A stretch of DNA of 64,000 nucleotides, taken from assembly GCA_045595165.1 (NCBI GenBank), contig JAZNZY010000020.1, forward strand, positions 62,001-126,000, given 5' to 3'. How positions within the stretch are numbered: the first letter of the stretch is position 1; each line of letters starts with the position of its first letter. This DNA is from SFLA01 sp045595165 (GTDB lineage: Bacteria; Bacillota; Clostridia; Oscillospirales; CAG-382). The notes beneath the pieces are model-generated. The model saw nothing but the letters and a program-made list of their open reading frames with translations. It made no database searches and was not told where the DNA came from. Below, piece after piece: positions 1 to 9,121 of the stretch. Position numbers and translations under genes: made by a program.

Positions 1-601
1 TAACCGCGCCGCGGCGGAGTATTACGGGCTTTTCGCCTGCAAGGGATATAATCGTAGACGGAACGCCGATGGGAGTAACTCCCGAATCCAGCACAACGTC
101 AACACGATCACCCAAGGAACGGATAGCTGATTCCGCTTCCGCGGGGCTGGATTCGCCTGATATGTTTGCGCTGGTTGCCGCAATAGGAAAGCCGCATTTT
201 TTTGCAAGAGCCAAAAACACGTTATTTGACGGAAAGCGCAAGCCCACCGTATCCATTCCCGCGGTAACGTTATCGCCGATGCAATCGCGTTTTTTTACGA
301 TAACAGTAAGGGGACCGGGAGTAAATGCTTTAATAAGTGATTTTGCGGCATCATCAAGAAAGCCTATCTCGTCCGCTTGCTCAAGGGAATACAGATGGCA
401 GAGCAGCGCCTTTTCCCGAGGACGGCATTTTGTTGTATACAACCGATCGATCGCCTTTGCATCAAAAACGTTTGCTCCTACGCCATATACGGTTTCTGTG
501 GGAAATACCGCTATTCCCCCTGCGATAAGTATTTCTGCGCAGGTATTTATTCCGTTAATATCTGGACTAATTTCCGACATTGCAAAATATTTGGCTTTCA
601 T
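1..601 (-). CDS. ywlC: Threonylcarbamoyl-AMP synthase (Sua5/YwlC/YrdC family), C-terminus beyond the window
   Basis: Makes threonylcarbamoyl-AMP from threonine, bicarbonate and ATP for the t6A37 modification of ANN-decoding tRNAs in the cytoplasm. About 200 residues are visible. The YrdC fold is clear: an N-terminal GGIAVFPTETVYGVGANV strand-loop, a KCRPREKAL substrate loop (the family usually has KxRP), TPGPLTVIV, TSANISG, and VPSTIISL followed by ILRRGAV. The reading frame runs off the left edge without a stop, so I cannot tell a short TsaC type from a long Sua5 type with the extra C-terminal domain. The ATG at 601 follows a GGTGAT-like ribosome site and lies 18 bases after the M18 peptidase stop, so the two are probably cotranscribed. 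Family assignment is firm; only completeness is unknown. Confidence 0.9.
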   Translation of the reverse strand, partial: MKAKYFAMSEISPDINGINTCAEILIAGGIAVFPTETVYGVGANVFDAKAIDRLYTTKCRPREKALLCHLYSLEQADEIGFLDDAAKSLIKAFTPGPLTVIVKKRDCIGDNVTAGMDTVGLRFPSNNVFLALAKKCGFPIAATSANISGESSPAEAESAIRSLGDRVDVVLDSGVTPIGVPSTIISLAGEKPVILRRGAV

Positions 602-619
602 AGATATCACCGAGATAGT

Positions 620-1927
620 TTATTTTATAATATATTCTCCATCGCCCATGCGGCGAACGCGTGACGAATAAAATGCGGTAAGCGCGTTTATCATATAACT
701 TATATCATCGCTTCCCGCAGTTTCATAAGAAGAGTGCATTGCAAGCTGGGCAAGGCCGATATCAACGGTATTTACGGAAACGTGAGTTGCGGCAATATTT
801 CCCAGAGTAGAGCCGCCCATCATATCCGCACGGTTGGTATAACGCTGTACGGGAACCTTCGCCTCTTCGCATATACGGGTAAAAAGTGCATCCGACACCG
901 AATCTGTGGTGTATTTCTGGTTTGCATTATATTTTATAACTACGCCGCCGTTCATATATACCTTTGAGGTAGGATCGGAATATTCGGGATGGTTGGAATG
1001 AACCGCGTGAGCGTTATCTGCAGAAACGAGAAAGCTGTTTGACAACGCGGAAAGCTTTTTGCCGTTGGAATATCCGAAGGATTCGCAAATTCGGGAAATA
1101 ACGTCATCAAGGAAAGTTGAATCTGCGCCTTGCTTGGTGGTACTGCCCACCTCTTCGTTATCCAGAATTGCAAGCACGGGAACGGTATCTGTTTCACCTG
1201 CGGCAAGAAAGCCTTGCAGAGAAGCATATACACATTCAAGATCATCCAATCTGGGACAAGAAATAAACTCACCGTTTGCGCCCCATTGAACTCCCTCAGC
1301 GGGATTCACCAGAAACAGATCGGTGCTTATAATATCATCAGCAAAAATTCCCAGATCTGAAGCAACGCGCTTGCGAAGGGTATCACATTCACCGCTTCCC
1401 CACAAAGGAACCATATCCACGTTTGCTTTGTACTCAAAGCCTGTGTTTGCGGCGCGGTTCATATGTATTGCCACGTTGGGAATAAGCACGAGAGGCTCTT
1501 CGGAAGAATACAAAACGGAACGTATACGGCTGCCGTCCTTAACCATAACCTTACCTGCAACAGACAAGGGTCTGTCAAGCCAAGTAGCGCAAAGCATACC
1601 GCCGTAACGCTCGGTATTCAATCTTACATAAGGCTTGGATTGCATCTCAGCCTGCTCTTTTATCTTAAAGCAAGGAGAATCGCTGTGGCTTGCAACCATC
1701 ATAAAGCCGTTAAAACCCTCAGCGGGAATACGAAACGCAATCAAGGAAGAGAGATTGCGGGTAACAAAGTATTCTCTGCCTGCCTCAAGCTTCCATTCTG
1801 CGGATTCCCACAGCTCGGTATAGCCGTTTTCGATAAGAGTGTTTTTTACTTCGTCTACCGCGTGGAAGGGACCGGGGCTCTTTTTAATAAATTTAAAAAG
1901 TGATGAAATAGTATATTTATCTGCCAT
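620..1927 (-). CDS. apeB: M18 family aminopeptidase (aspartyl aminopeptidase type)
   Basis: Cytosolic dinuclear zinc aminopeptidase that removes N-terminal residues, acidic ones in the best studied family members. The 435-residue length fits the ApeB subgroup. The N-terminus (FIKKSPGPFHAVDEVKN) is typical. Metal-binding and catalytic signatures are visible: ASHSDSP near residue 80, DNEEVGS followed by TKQGADS in the middle, and SADNAHAVHSNHPE. The C-terminal part carries MHSSYETAGSDD, which supplies a late His ligand. The start ATG is preceded by AGGAGCTAATAT. It sits between a lipoprotein gene (with a hairpin in the gap) and ywlC. Substrate preference cannot be told from sequence. Confidence 0.93.
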   Translation of the reverse strand: MADKYTISSLFKFIKKSPGPFHAVDEVKNTLIENGYTELWESAEWKLEAGREYFVTRNLSSLIAFRIPAEGFNGFMMVASHSDSPCFKIKEQAEMQSKPYVRLNTERYGGMLCATWLDRPLSVAGKVMVKDGSRIRSVLYSSEEPLVLIPNVAIHMNRAANTGFEYKANVDMVPLWGSGECDTLRKRVASDLGIFADDIISTDLFLVNPAEGVQWGANGEFISCPRLDDLECVYASLQGFLAAGETDTVPVLAILDNEEVGSTTKQGADSTFLDDVISRICESFGYSNGKKLSALSNSFLVSADNAHAVHSNHPEYSDPTSKVYMNGGVVIKYNANQKYTTDSVSDALFTRICEEAKVPVQRYTNRADMMGGSTLGNIAATHVSVNTVDIGLAQLAMHSSYETAGSDDISYMINALTAFYSSRVRRMGDGEYIIK

Positions 1928-1937
1928 ATATTAGCTC

Positions 1938-1966
1938 CTAAAACAAAATGCGTGCCGAAGCGCGCA
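1938..1966 (-). terminator. Intrinsic terminator between the lipoprotein and M18 peptidase genes
   Basis: On the minus strand TGCGCGC and GCACGCA pair around a TTCG tetraloop, with one C-A mismatch, and TTTTGTTTT follows. It would end or reduce transcription from the upstream lipoprotein gene. Confidence 0.6.
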
Positions 1967-1987
1967 CTTTGTAAATGTTAAATATGT

Positions 1988-3451
1988 TTAATCAAGGTTA
2001 TTGATAAAATCGTCAATCGCGCTCTGGGTGGTTCCGGAAATAGATTCAAATGCAGAGGAGAAGGTGTTGGAGCCGCTGAACGCAACGGTGTTCATAAAGG
2101 TGGTAAGTGCATTGGCATCCCAAATGTTGGTTGCGCCCCAGTTATAAACAGCTGCAAGGTCAAATACGCGGTTATCAAAGATGATGTCGAGCATAGCAAC
2201 GCCATCGTCATCCTGAAGCTTTCTGTACTTAAGCATAGTGTCATAGTAGCTGGTCTTTACGGTATCGGTAGAAGCCTGACACATAGCGTCAAGAATAACT
2301 GCGCTCATTTCAGCATCCTTTGCGGAAATGGGAATTACCGCGCTGGAAGCGTAGATAACGGAAACGTAGGAATAATAATCTTCCTGCTCTTCGTCAAACT
2401 TGGGAGTGGGAATAATACCGAAGTTACATTCGTAGTTGCCAAGCTCCTGAATATCAACAACTGCCATGGAGCGGAAGAGAGCCTTTTTGGAGGCTACGGC
2501 TTCGCTAGCCTTGGTATATACATCATCATAAGTACCAACGTAATCTTCAATAAGAGCAACCTTGTCGCTGTTGCAGATATCAAATATCTTGTTAAATACG
2601 GTAACTGCTCTTTCGCCCTGAACAGCGATTATAGGCAGATCGTCGGTATTCTTGGTGGTAAGGGTTTCGCCTGCGCCGAAGTACAGAGAGGTAGCATAGT
2701 TGTTGTTGATAAGGAATCCCCAGGTATCGTCAAGGTCGGTCTTGCCGTCGCCGTTCTCATAAGAAACCTGCTTTGCCATAGAGAGAAGCTTATCCATAGT
2801 CCACTCGCCGTCATAAACGAGATCGTAGGGATTTTCCAGATTGTTGTCTGCTACTACGTCCTTGTTGAAAACGATACAGTGAGTGCAGTCATACGCGAGA
2901 AGGTTCATATCACCTACAACGAAGAAATTCTTGCCGCTTACGGAAAGGCTTTCTACAGCGGTGGTATCCCAGTAATCTTCATCAAGATGCAGATTCTCAA
3001 ACTCAGAAAGATCAAGCAGAGCGCCGCCGGCAGCGAGAATACCTGCGTTGGGAAGGTATGCCATAACTGCATCATAGGTCTTTGCACCGGTAGCGATCTC
3101 GTTCTGAACGTTGGTTACCATTTCAGAAGTATCTGCGGTACGGATTTCTTTGATCTCAACACCGAAATGCTGTTCAACGCGTGCGTTACGCTCAAGAACA
3201 GATTCGGAAATAATGGTAGGACCGTTTTCGTTGGGAACGATTTCGATAGACTTATATCTGTCAAGATAATCGCCCTCAACATAGATGGTGAAGGTAGTGT
3301 TGTACTTTTCTGCGGGAAGGTTTGCGAAAAGTTCGTCGGTATCGGTTACTGAGGTGTTCTTGTCTGTATCGGTATCTCCGGTGTCATTGCAAGAAACCAA
3401 AAGAACACACAAAGTAAGCAGTGCCAAAAATAACGCTGTGAATTTGCGCAT
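1988..3451 (-). CDS. ABC transporter extracellular solute-binding lipoprotein
   Basis: A 487-residue exported lipoprotein. The N-terminus has a short basic stretch, a hydrophobic core and the lipobox LVSC at residues 18-21, then an acidic Thr/Asp linker that would tether the domain to the membrane. The rest resembles family 1-type extracellular solute-binding proteins of Clostridia, usually for sugars or oligosaccharides; this is a resemblance in overall pattern, not a motif match. No permease or ATPase gene is adjacent, so it is an orphan that may work with a transporter elsewhere. ATG with AGGAGG nine bases upstream. It has its own strong promoter (3484-3512) and a hairpin after it. Confidence 0.75.
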   Translation of the reverse strand: MRKFTALFLALLTLCVLLVSCNDTGDTDTDKNTSVTDTDELFANLPAEKYNTTFTIYVEGDYLDRYKSIEIVPNENGPTIISESVLERNARVEQHFGVEIKEIRTADTSEMVTNVQNEIATGAKTYDAVMAYLPNAGILAAGGALLDLSEFENLHLDEDYWDTTAVESLSVSGKNFFVVGDMNLLAYDCTHCIVFNKDVVADNNLENPYDLVYDGEWTMDKLLSMAKQVSYENGDGKTDLDDTWGFLINNNYATSLYFGAGETLTTKNTDDLPIIAVQGERAVTVFNKIFDICNSDKVALIEDYVGTYDDVYTKASEAVASKKALFRSMAVVDIQELGNYECNFGIIPTPKFDEEQEDYYSYVSVIYASSAVIPISAKDAEMSAVILDAMCQASTDTVKTSYYDTMLKYRKLQDDDGVAMLDIIFDNRVFDLAAVYNWGATNIWDANALTTFMNTVAFSGSNTFSSAFESISGTTQSAIDDFINNLD

Positions 3452-3483
3452 CGGATGTTCCTCCTAAAATATTTATTGAAATA

Positions 3484-3512
3484 AGTATACCACTTTCTGT
3501 CGTTTTAGTCAA
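3484..3512 (-). promoter_or_regulatory. Sigma-A-type promoter of the solute-binding lipoprotein gene
   Basis: Minus strand TTGACT, 17-base spacer, TATACT. The -10 ends about 30 bases before the start codon. Confidence 0.75.
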
Positions 3513-3531
3513 TGACATTATGAAAAAACTA

Positions 3532-3560
3532 TGTACAAAACGCAAAATCTGTGGTATTAT
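3532..3560 (+). promoter_or_regulatory. Possible promoter of the phoH-ybeY-era-recO-mutS2 block
   Basis: TGTACA, 17-base spacer, TATTAT, ending 19 bases before the phoH start. The -35 is a weak match (4 of 6), so this is tentative. It is divergent to the lipoprotein promoter. Confidence 0.45.
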
Positions 3561-3579
3561 ATATCTTGAGGTGATATAT

Positions 3580-4581
3580 ATGTTTGAAAAGATCTTGAGT
3601 GATTTGAGCATTGATTTTGTGCTTAAGCTGTTCGGAACCTTAGACAGCAACACGGAAAAAATAGAAAACGAGTTCGGTGTGACCGTTTCCAGCCGTGAGG
3701 GCGGTGTAAAAGTATCGGGCAGCAGCGCCGCTGACGTCAATGGCGCCTGCGAATGTATAACCCAATTAAGCAAGGTCAGCGCCGTTTCGGACACGATCGA
3801 CGAAAATACAATCAACTATATCATTTCTATGGTGAGAGAGGACAGACAGTCCGAGCTTTCTGCCATATATTCCGATTGCATTTGTCTTACCAACAAGGGC
3901 AAGCCTATCAAGGCAAAGACCGTTGGCCAGCAAAAATACGTTGACAGCATAAAGAAAAATACCATCGTATTCGGTATAGGCCCCGCGGGGACAGGTAAAA
4001 CCTTTCTTGCGGTCGCAATGGCTGTTACCGCTTTAAAGCAAAAGCAGATATCCCGTATAATACTCACCCGCCCCGCTGTTGAAGCAGGAGAAAAGCTGGG
4101 ATTTCTGCCGGGTGATCTTCAAAGTAAGATAGACCCATATTTGCGTCCTTTATACGATGCGCTGGGAGAAATGCTGGGCGGCGAAAGCTTTAATAAGCAT
4201 CTGGAAAAGAATGTTATAGAGATCGCCCCGCTTGCCTATATGAGAGGACGCACTCTTGACGATGCGTTTATTATTCTTGACGAAGCGCAAAATACCACTC
4301 CCGAGCAAATGAAGATGTTTTTGACCCGTCTGGGAAACAATTCAAAAGCGATCATCACCGGTGACGTTACCCAGATAGACCTTCCTTTTATAAAGGCAAG
4401 CGGTCTGGTTGAGGCGGTTGAAATACTTGAAGATATCGAAGGAATTGATATTTTCAAATTTACCCATAAAGACGTTGTACGTCATCCGTTGGTGCAAAAG
4501 ATAATACTTGCCTACGAAAAGAACAGAAAAGAACCCGTGAAGGGTGAAATAAAAACTTTCAGGAGAAAGCCGAATGCTTAA
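3580..4581 (+). CDS. phoH: PhoH family ATPase (YbeZ-like)
   Basis: Cytoplasmic P-loop ATPase of the PhoH/YbeZ family, 333 residues, thought to act with YbeY in RNA metabolism. Visible: Walker A in GIGPAGTGKTFLAVAMAV (about residue 128), the switch region TRPAVEAGEKLGFLPG, Walker B in DDAFIILDEAQNTTPEQMK, and sensor I in IITGDVTQIDLP. The short N-terminal region looks like the KH-like domain of the family. I start at the ATG at 3580 because GAGGTGATATAT sits just before it; an in-frame ATG 60 bases upstream has no ribosome site and overlaps the promoter. It overlaps ybeY by 8 bases, the usual neighbour in Firmicutes. Confidence 0.95.
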   Translation: MFEKILSDLSIDFVLKLFGTLDSNTEKIENEFGVTVSSREGGVKVSGSSAADVNGACECITQLSKVSAVSDTIDENTINYIISMVREDRQSELSAIYSDCICLTNKGKPIKAKTVGQQKYVDSIKKNTIVFGIGPAGTGKTFLAVAMAVTALKQKQISRIILTRPAVEAGEKLGFLPGDLQSKIDPYLRPLYDALGEMLGGESFNKHLEKNVIEIAPLAYMRGRTLDDAFIILDEAQNTTPEQMKMFLTRLGNNSKAIITGDVTQIDLPFIKASGLVEAVEILEDIEGIDIFKFTHKDVVRHPLVQKIILAYEKNRKEPVKGEIKTFRRKPNA

Positions 4582-5023
4582 AGTATATACGGAAAATCTA
4601 TGCGACGCCCCCATAAGCGAATACGCTTTTCGGCAGATGAAACGGGTTATTAAAGAAACCGTTTCGGAGCAATATCCAAAGCACAAGTTTGAAGTGAACC
4701 TCACTATATGCGATAACGCATATATCCGCGAAATTAATCGGGAATACCGCGGTATTGATAAAGAGACCGATGTTTTATCATTCCCTATGATGGATTTCGA
4801 TACACCGGAAATAACCGTAATTTTGGGAGATATTATAATCTCCTATGAAAAAGCGGTTTCTCAGGCAGAGGAATACGGACATTCCTTAAAACGGGAACTG
4901 TGCTTCTTGTGCTGTCACTCCGCTTTGCATCTGCTGGGATATGACCACGAAACAGAAGACGAACGAACAGAAATGGAAGTAAAACAAAAAGAAATTCTTG
5001 AAAGGTTAAATATAAAAAGATGA
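4574..5023 (+). CDS. ybeY: Endoribonuclease YbeY (16S rRNA maturation)
   Basis: Zinc-dependent endoribonuclease for 16S rRNA 3'-end maturation and ribosome quality control. It is 149 residues, the usual length. The diagnostic H-x3-H-x5-H zinc motif is intact as HSALHLLGYDHE near residues 115-126, and the preceding block REINREYRGIDKETDVLSFPM is typical. It starts inside the phoH 3' end and its stop overlaps the era start (ATGA), so the three are translationally coupled. Confidence 0.96.
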   Translation: MLKVYTENLCDAPISEYAFRQMKRVIKETVSEQYPKHKFEVNLTICDNAYIREINREYRGIDKETDVLSFPMMDFDTPEITVILGDIIISYEKAVSQAEEYGHSLKRELCFLCCHSALHLLGYDHETEDERTEMEVKQKEILERLNIKR

Positions 5024-5907
5024 CCAGAAGTTTATTTGTAATGATCACCGGCAAGCCCAATGCAGGAAAATCCACCCTGCTCAATGCATTGCTGGGTGAA
5101 AAAATAGCTATTGTAAGCGCAAAACCCCAGACCACCCGTAACAACATAACCGGAATTCTTACCGAAGGCGAGGATCAGATCGTATTTATCGATACCCCCG
5201 GTTTGCACCGCCCCAAGACGCTTCTGGGCGAATATATGATGAAGTCCGTAGGCAATGCTTCCGACGGCGCGGACGTTATTATGTTCGTAACCGAAGCGGG
5301 CAAAAAGCTTACCGTAGCAGAACGAGAAGCGCTCAAAAAGTATTCCGCAGGCGATAATCTGCTGTTCCTTATCATAAACAAGGTTGATACCTGCGATAAG
5401 GGCAGACTTGCGGAATATATAGGCGATATTGCAAACGAATATGATTTCGATTGCGTTATTCCCGTATCGGCTCTTAAAAAGGACGGAACGGAGATTATAC
5501 TCAAGGAACTTAAAAAGCACCTCGTTGAATCTCCCCACTTCTTCCCCGATGACGTTATGACAGACCAGCCCGAAAAGCAGATTTTTGCCGAGATCATCCG
5601 TGAAAAGGCACTCCGTCTGCTTTCCGATGAAATTCCTCACGGTGTTGCTGTAGTCATTGAAGAGCTGAAGGACGAAAACGACGTTATTCGTGTTCGTGCC
5701 GAGATATTCTGCGAAAGAGAATCCCACAAGGGCATTATTATCGGCAAGAACGGCGAAATGCTTAAAAAGATCGGCTCGTATGCACGTCAGGATGCAGAAG
5801 AACTGTTTGGCGCAAAGGTTTATATGGACCTTTGGGTAAAGATAAAAGAAAACTGGCGTGACAGCCGCGCACAGCTCAGCAACTTCGGATACAATAATGA
5901 AGAATAA
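5020..5907 (+). CDS. era: GTPase Era
   Basis: Essential ribosome-assembly GTPase that binds the 3' end of 16S rRNA. It is 295 residues with the full two-domain layout: G1 GKPNAGKST, G2-region TTRNNITGI, G3 DTPG, G4 NKVD, and a C-terminal KH domain with GKNGEMLKKIG and AKVYMDLWVKI. Placement between ybeY and recO is the standard Firmicutes order. The ATG overlaps the ybeY stop by 4 bases; the 3' end overlaps recO by 11 bases. Confidence 0.98.
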   Translation: MTRSLFVMITGKPNAGKSTLLNALLGEKIAIVSAKPQTTRNNITGILTEGEDQIVFIDTPGLHRPKTLLGEYMMKSVGNASDGADVIMFVTEAGKKLTVAEREALKKYSAGDNLLFLIINKVDTCDKGRLAEYIGDIANEYDFDCVIPVSALKKDGTEIILKELKKHLVESPHFFPDDVMTDQPEKQIFAEIIREKALRLLSDEIPHGVAVVIEELKDENDVIRVRAEIFCERESHKGIIIGKNGEMLKKIGSYARQDAEELFGAKVYMDLWVKIKENWRDSRAQLSNFGYNNEE

Positions 5908-6676
5908 CACCCAGTTTCACGTTAACGGTATCGTTATAAAGGAGCAATCCCACGGAGAGCAAGGAAAATTGCTTACGGTGATTACCGAATATAACGGCGT
6001 GATTACCGTAAACGCAAAAAACGCCCGCAAGATAAGCGCGGGATACTTAAAATCCACTCAGGTTTTCGCATATTCAAATATGCTTTTATACAACAAAAAT
6101 GGGTACTACACCCTTTTGGAAGCAGAGCTTAACAATGATTTTTATTCTCTGCGTGAGGATATAGAAACCTTTGCCTTTGCCACTTACGCCTGCGAAACGG
6201 TGGCGGCGGTTACCACCGAGGGAGAGGACGGAAAGACGCTTCTTTCATTCCTGCTCAACACTCTGTTTATTTGCGGTAAAAACGTATTGCCCGTTTCCCA
6301 GCAAAAAGCAATATTTGAATTTCGCCTTGCTGTACTTTGCGGTTTCTTGCCCGAATTGGAATATTGCCAATTCTGCGGCGAGCCTTTGGAGAGTATTAAA
6401 AATAAAAGTTTTGATCTTTCCGAAGGAGCAATATGCTGTACCGCCTGCACCGTTGAAGAAGGAGAAAATCCTTTAAGCTGGAAGCCTATTTCCGAGGGAT
6501 GCTACAAAGCCCTGCGGCATATCGCCTTTGCTCAGGGAGCGAAGCTGTACGCTTTTCGGACAGACGAAAGTACCTTGCGTGAGCTGGGCGAGATAACAGA
6601 AAAATATTTAATACCCAGACTTGAAAAAAAGATAAAAAGCCTTGAGTTTTTCCACTCATTGGAAGGAAAGGTATAA
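5897..6676 (+). CDS. recO: DNA repair protein RecO
   Basis: Recombination mediator that helps RecA load on SSB-coated DNA and anneals single strands, with RecR as partner. It is 259 residues from ATG at 5897. The N-terminal OB fold begins FHVNGIVIKEQSHGEQGKLLTV. A zinc-binding pair, CQFCGEPLE and CCTACT, lies around residues 155-185. The possible start 39 bases upstream lies wholly inside era and lacks the conserved beginning. It is cotranscribed with era and followed after 6 bases by mutS2. Confidence 0.94.
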   Translation: MKNNTQFHVNGIVIKEQSHGEQGKLLTVITEYNGVITVNAKNARKISAGYLKSTQVFAYSNMLLYNKNGYYTLLEAELNNDFYSLREDIETFAFATYACETVAAVTTEGEDGKTLLSFLLNTLFICGKNVLPVSQQKAIFEFRLAVLCGFLPELEYCQFCGEPLESIKNKSFDLSEGAICCTACTVEEGENPLSWKPISEGCYKALRHIAFAQGAKLYAFRTDESTLRELGEITEKYLIPRLEKKIKSLEFFHSLEGKV

Positions 6677-6682
6677 ACACAG

Positions 6683-9064
6683 ATGAAAGGTTTTACCCGA
6701 GCGGCAAAGCTGCTCGAATTTGATAAAGTGCTTTCCTCCGTTTCCGCAGGCGCGGCGACGGAGGGCGCAAAAGAAGCGCTGCTATCGCTTATTCCTACAG
6801 ACGATATCGTTATCATTAATCGTTTGCAGGGAGAAACGCGGGACGCAAAGCAAATGATAATAAAAAAGTCCACTCCCCCTTTCGGCAGAGCGAAGGATAT
6901 TTTACCTGCCGTTGAACGGGCGGAGAAGGGCGCATCACTTACTCCGAGAGAGCTATTGGATATCGCTTCCCTGCTGCGAACCGTATCTTCTTTAAAAAGA
7001 TACGCAGGCGATCCAAAGGAAAGCGGATATCTTGAAATATATCTTCTCTCCCTTACGGAAAATAATTTCCTTGAAAAGAAGATATCTTCTGCCATAATTT
7101 CCGAGGATATGATAGCAGACGATGCTTCGGATAATCTTTACCGCATACGCCGCGACCAGAGAAAATGCGAAAGCGCGGTAAGAGATCTGCTGGCTTCTTA
7201 CACAAGCGGACAGAAATCCAAGTATCTGCAGGAAAATATAGTTACTATGCGCGGCGGCAGATACGTTGTACCCGTAAAAGCGGAATACAGAAACGAAGTT
7301 AAGGGCTTGGTGCACGATTCCTCCGCATCCGGCGCTACGTTATTTGTAGAACCTATTGCGGTGCTGGAGCAAAACAACCGTCTGCGTGAACTGAAGGCTG
7401 CAGAAGAGGAAGAGATCGAAAAGATACTCCGTAATCTTTCAGATGAAACTGCCCGATTCGGCGCACAGCTTACCCAAAACTACCGCGCAGTAACCGATCT
7501 TGCGGTAATATTCGCAAAGGCGGCATATGCAATAAATACAGACTCTTTTGAGCCGAAGATCACCACAGATAAACGGGAATACGCCCTTTTAAAGGCGCGC
7601 CACCCCCTGCTTCCCAAGGAAAACGTTGTGCCTATTTCCGTAACCTTTGGGGAAAACGAAAAGACTTTGGTTATTACCGGTCCCAATACGGGCGGTAAGA
7701 CGGTTACCCTTAAAACCATAGGACTTATGGCGCTTATGGCGCAGGCGGGATTACAGCTTCCCTGCGCGGAGGGAACTACAGTTCCTCTGTTTTCCTGCGT
7801 ACTGCCCGATATAGGCGACGAACAGAGCATTGAGCAATCTCTTTCCACCTTCTCTGCCCATATGACGAATATCGTGGATATTTTAAACAACTGTGATGAC
7901 CGTTCCCTCACCCTGTTCGATGAGCTCGGCGCAGGCACAGACCCCGTTGAGGGTGCGGCGCTGGCGATATCCATACTGGAAGAGGTGCGGGAAAAGGGCG
8001 GACTTTGCGCCGCAACCACCCATTACAGTGAGCTTAAAATATATGCTCTTGAATCTCCGTACGTGCTTAACGCCTCCTGCGAATTTGACGTAGAGTCTTT
8101 GCGCCCCACTTACAGACTCATTACCGGTATTCCCGGTAAATCAAATGCATTTGCCATTTCCGCAAGACTTGGTATAAAGGAAAGCATTATCGACCGTGCA
8201 AGAGCCTTTATGGCAGACGATAACAAAAAGTTTGAGGACGTTATCGCCCGATTGGAAGAATCGGAAAGCAGGCTTGAAAAAGACCGCGTAACCGCGGAAA
8301 GAGCAAGAGAGGAAGCAGAGCGTATTCTTGCGGAGGCGAGAAGCGAAGCCAAAAAGGTTTACGACCGTGCGAACAAGGATGCGGAAAAGGTAAAAGAAAA
8401 CGCCGCCCGCATACTGCAAAGCGCAAAATCCTCCAGCGATTACGTGCTTAACGAGATCAAGCGTATGCAGGACGAAAAGGACAAAGCCGATGCAAAGCAG
8501 CGTCTTGAGGAAACCAGACAGCAGGTGCGCAACGCTTTGAGAACTGCCGACGGAAAGATCGGCGCTATAAACGAAGAGGACGTTTCACCCGAAGAGGGCG
8601 AAGTGCCCAACAGACCCTTGGTGGCTGGCGACCGTGTCATTATTCCCCTTACCAAGCAAAGAGGCGTAATCGTAGAGATTAACGGCAAAAACGCCGTTAT
8701 TTCCACGGGAAATGCAAGGACGAAGGTTTCTCTTGCTTCTCTGCGTCTGGACGATACTCCTATGGAAGCGCCCAAAAAGGTAAAGACCGCATCCGCCGTA
8801 TCCTCGCCGAGAGATGCGGTGAGAAACGAGATCGACCTGAGAGGTCAGACCGGCGACGATGCCTGGCTTATGGTTGACCGTTATCTTGACAGCGCCGTTC
8901 AGGCAGGCTGGCAAACCGTTACTCTGGTACACGGAAAAGGCACGGGAGCACTCCGCGCCGCTTTGTGGAAGGAATTAAAACGGGATAAGCGTATCGCATC
9001 CTACCGTATCGGCAGATACGGCGAAGGCGACCTGGGCGTAACCGTCTGCGAATTAAAGAAATAA
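6683..9064 (+). CDS. mutS2: Endonuclease MutS2
   Basis: MutS paralogue without a mismatch-recognition domain. In other bacteria it limits homologous recombination, or acts on collided ribosomes in B. subtilis (family knowledge). It is 793 residues, the normal length. Order: MutS core with lever/clamp, Walker A GPNTGGKTVTLKTIG (about 333-347), Walker B region LTLFDELGAGTDPVEGAAL, a long charged coiled coil (about 510-630), and a C-terminal Smr nuclease domain with IDLRGQ and LVHGKGTGALR. It is the last gene of the phoH block, and an intrinsic terminator follows 17 bases after the stop. Confidence 0.97.
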   Translation: MKGFTRAAKLLEFDKVLSSVSAGAATEGAKEALLSLIPTDDIVIINRLQGETRDAKQMIIKKSTPPFGRAKDILPAVERAEKGASLTPRELLDIASLLRTVSSLKRYAGDPKESGYLEIYLLSLTENNFLEKKISSAIISEDMIADDASDNLYRIRRDQRKCESAVRDLLASYTSGQKSKYLQENIVTMRGGRYVVPVKAEYRNEVKGLVHDSSASGATLFVEPIAVLEQNNRLRELKAAEEEEIEKILRNLSDETARFGAQLTQNYRAVTDLAVIFAKAAYAINTDSFEPKITTDKREYALLKARHPLLPKENVVPISVTFGENEKTLVITGPNTGGKTVTLKTIGLMALMAQAGLQLPCAEGTTVPLFSCVLPDIGDEQSIEQSLSTFSAHMTNIVDILNNCDDRSLTLFDELGAGTDPVEGAALAISILEEVREKGGLCAATTHYSELKIYALESPYVLNASCEFDVESLRPTYRLITGIPGKSNAFAISARLGIKESIIDRARAFMADDNKKFEDVIARLEESESRLEKDRVTAERAREEAERILAEARSEAKKVYDRANKDAEKVKENAARILQSAKSSSDYVLNEIKRMQDEKDKADAKQRLEETRQQVRNALRTADGKIGAINEEDVSPEEGEVPNRPLVAGDRVIIPLTKQRGVIVEINGKNAVISTGNARTKVSLASLRLDDTPMEAPKKVKTASAVSSPRDAVRNEIDLRGQTGDDAWLMVDRYLDSAVQAGWQTVTLVHGKGTGALRAALWKELKRDKRIASYRIGRYGEGDLGVTVCELKK

Positions 9065-9080
9065 ACTTTCATACTCAAAA

Positions 9081-9116
9081 CACCGCAGAAGCGTAATGCA
9101 ACTGCGGTGCTTTTTA
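9081..9116 (+). terminator. Intrinsic terminator after mutS2
   Basis: CACCGCAG and CTGCGGTG form an 8-bp perfect stem with a 13-base loop, then CTTTTTAT. It closes the plus-strand block. Confidence 0.85.
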
Positions 9117-9121
9117 TCGTA

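Noticed and set aside
69..671. Plus-strand open frame at the left edge
   Set aside because: The minus strand encodes a clear YwlC/Sua5 protein that runs off the edge; the plus-strand frame is its shadow.
5032..5910. 292-codon open frame opposite era
   Set aside because: era on the plus strand has every GTPase and KH motif; the antisense frame has none and no ribosome site.
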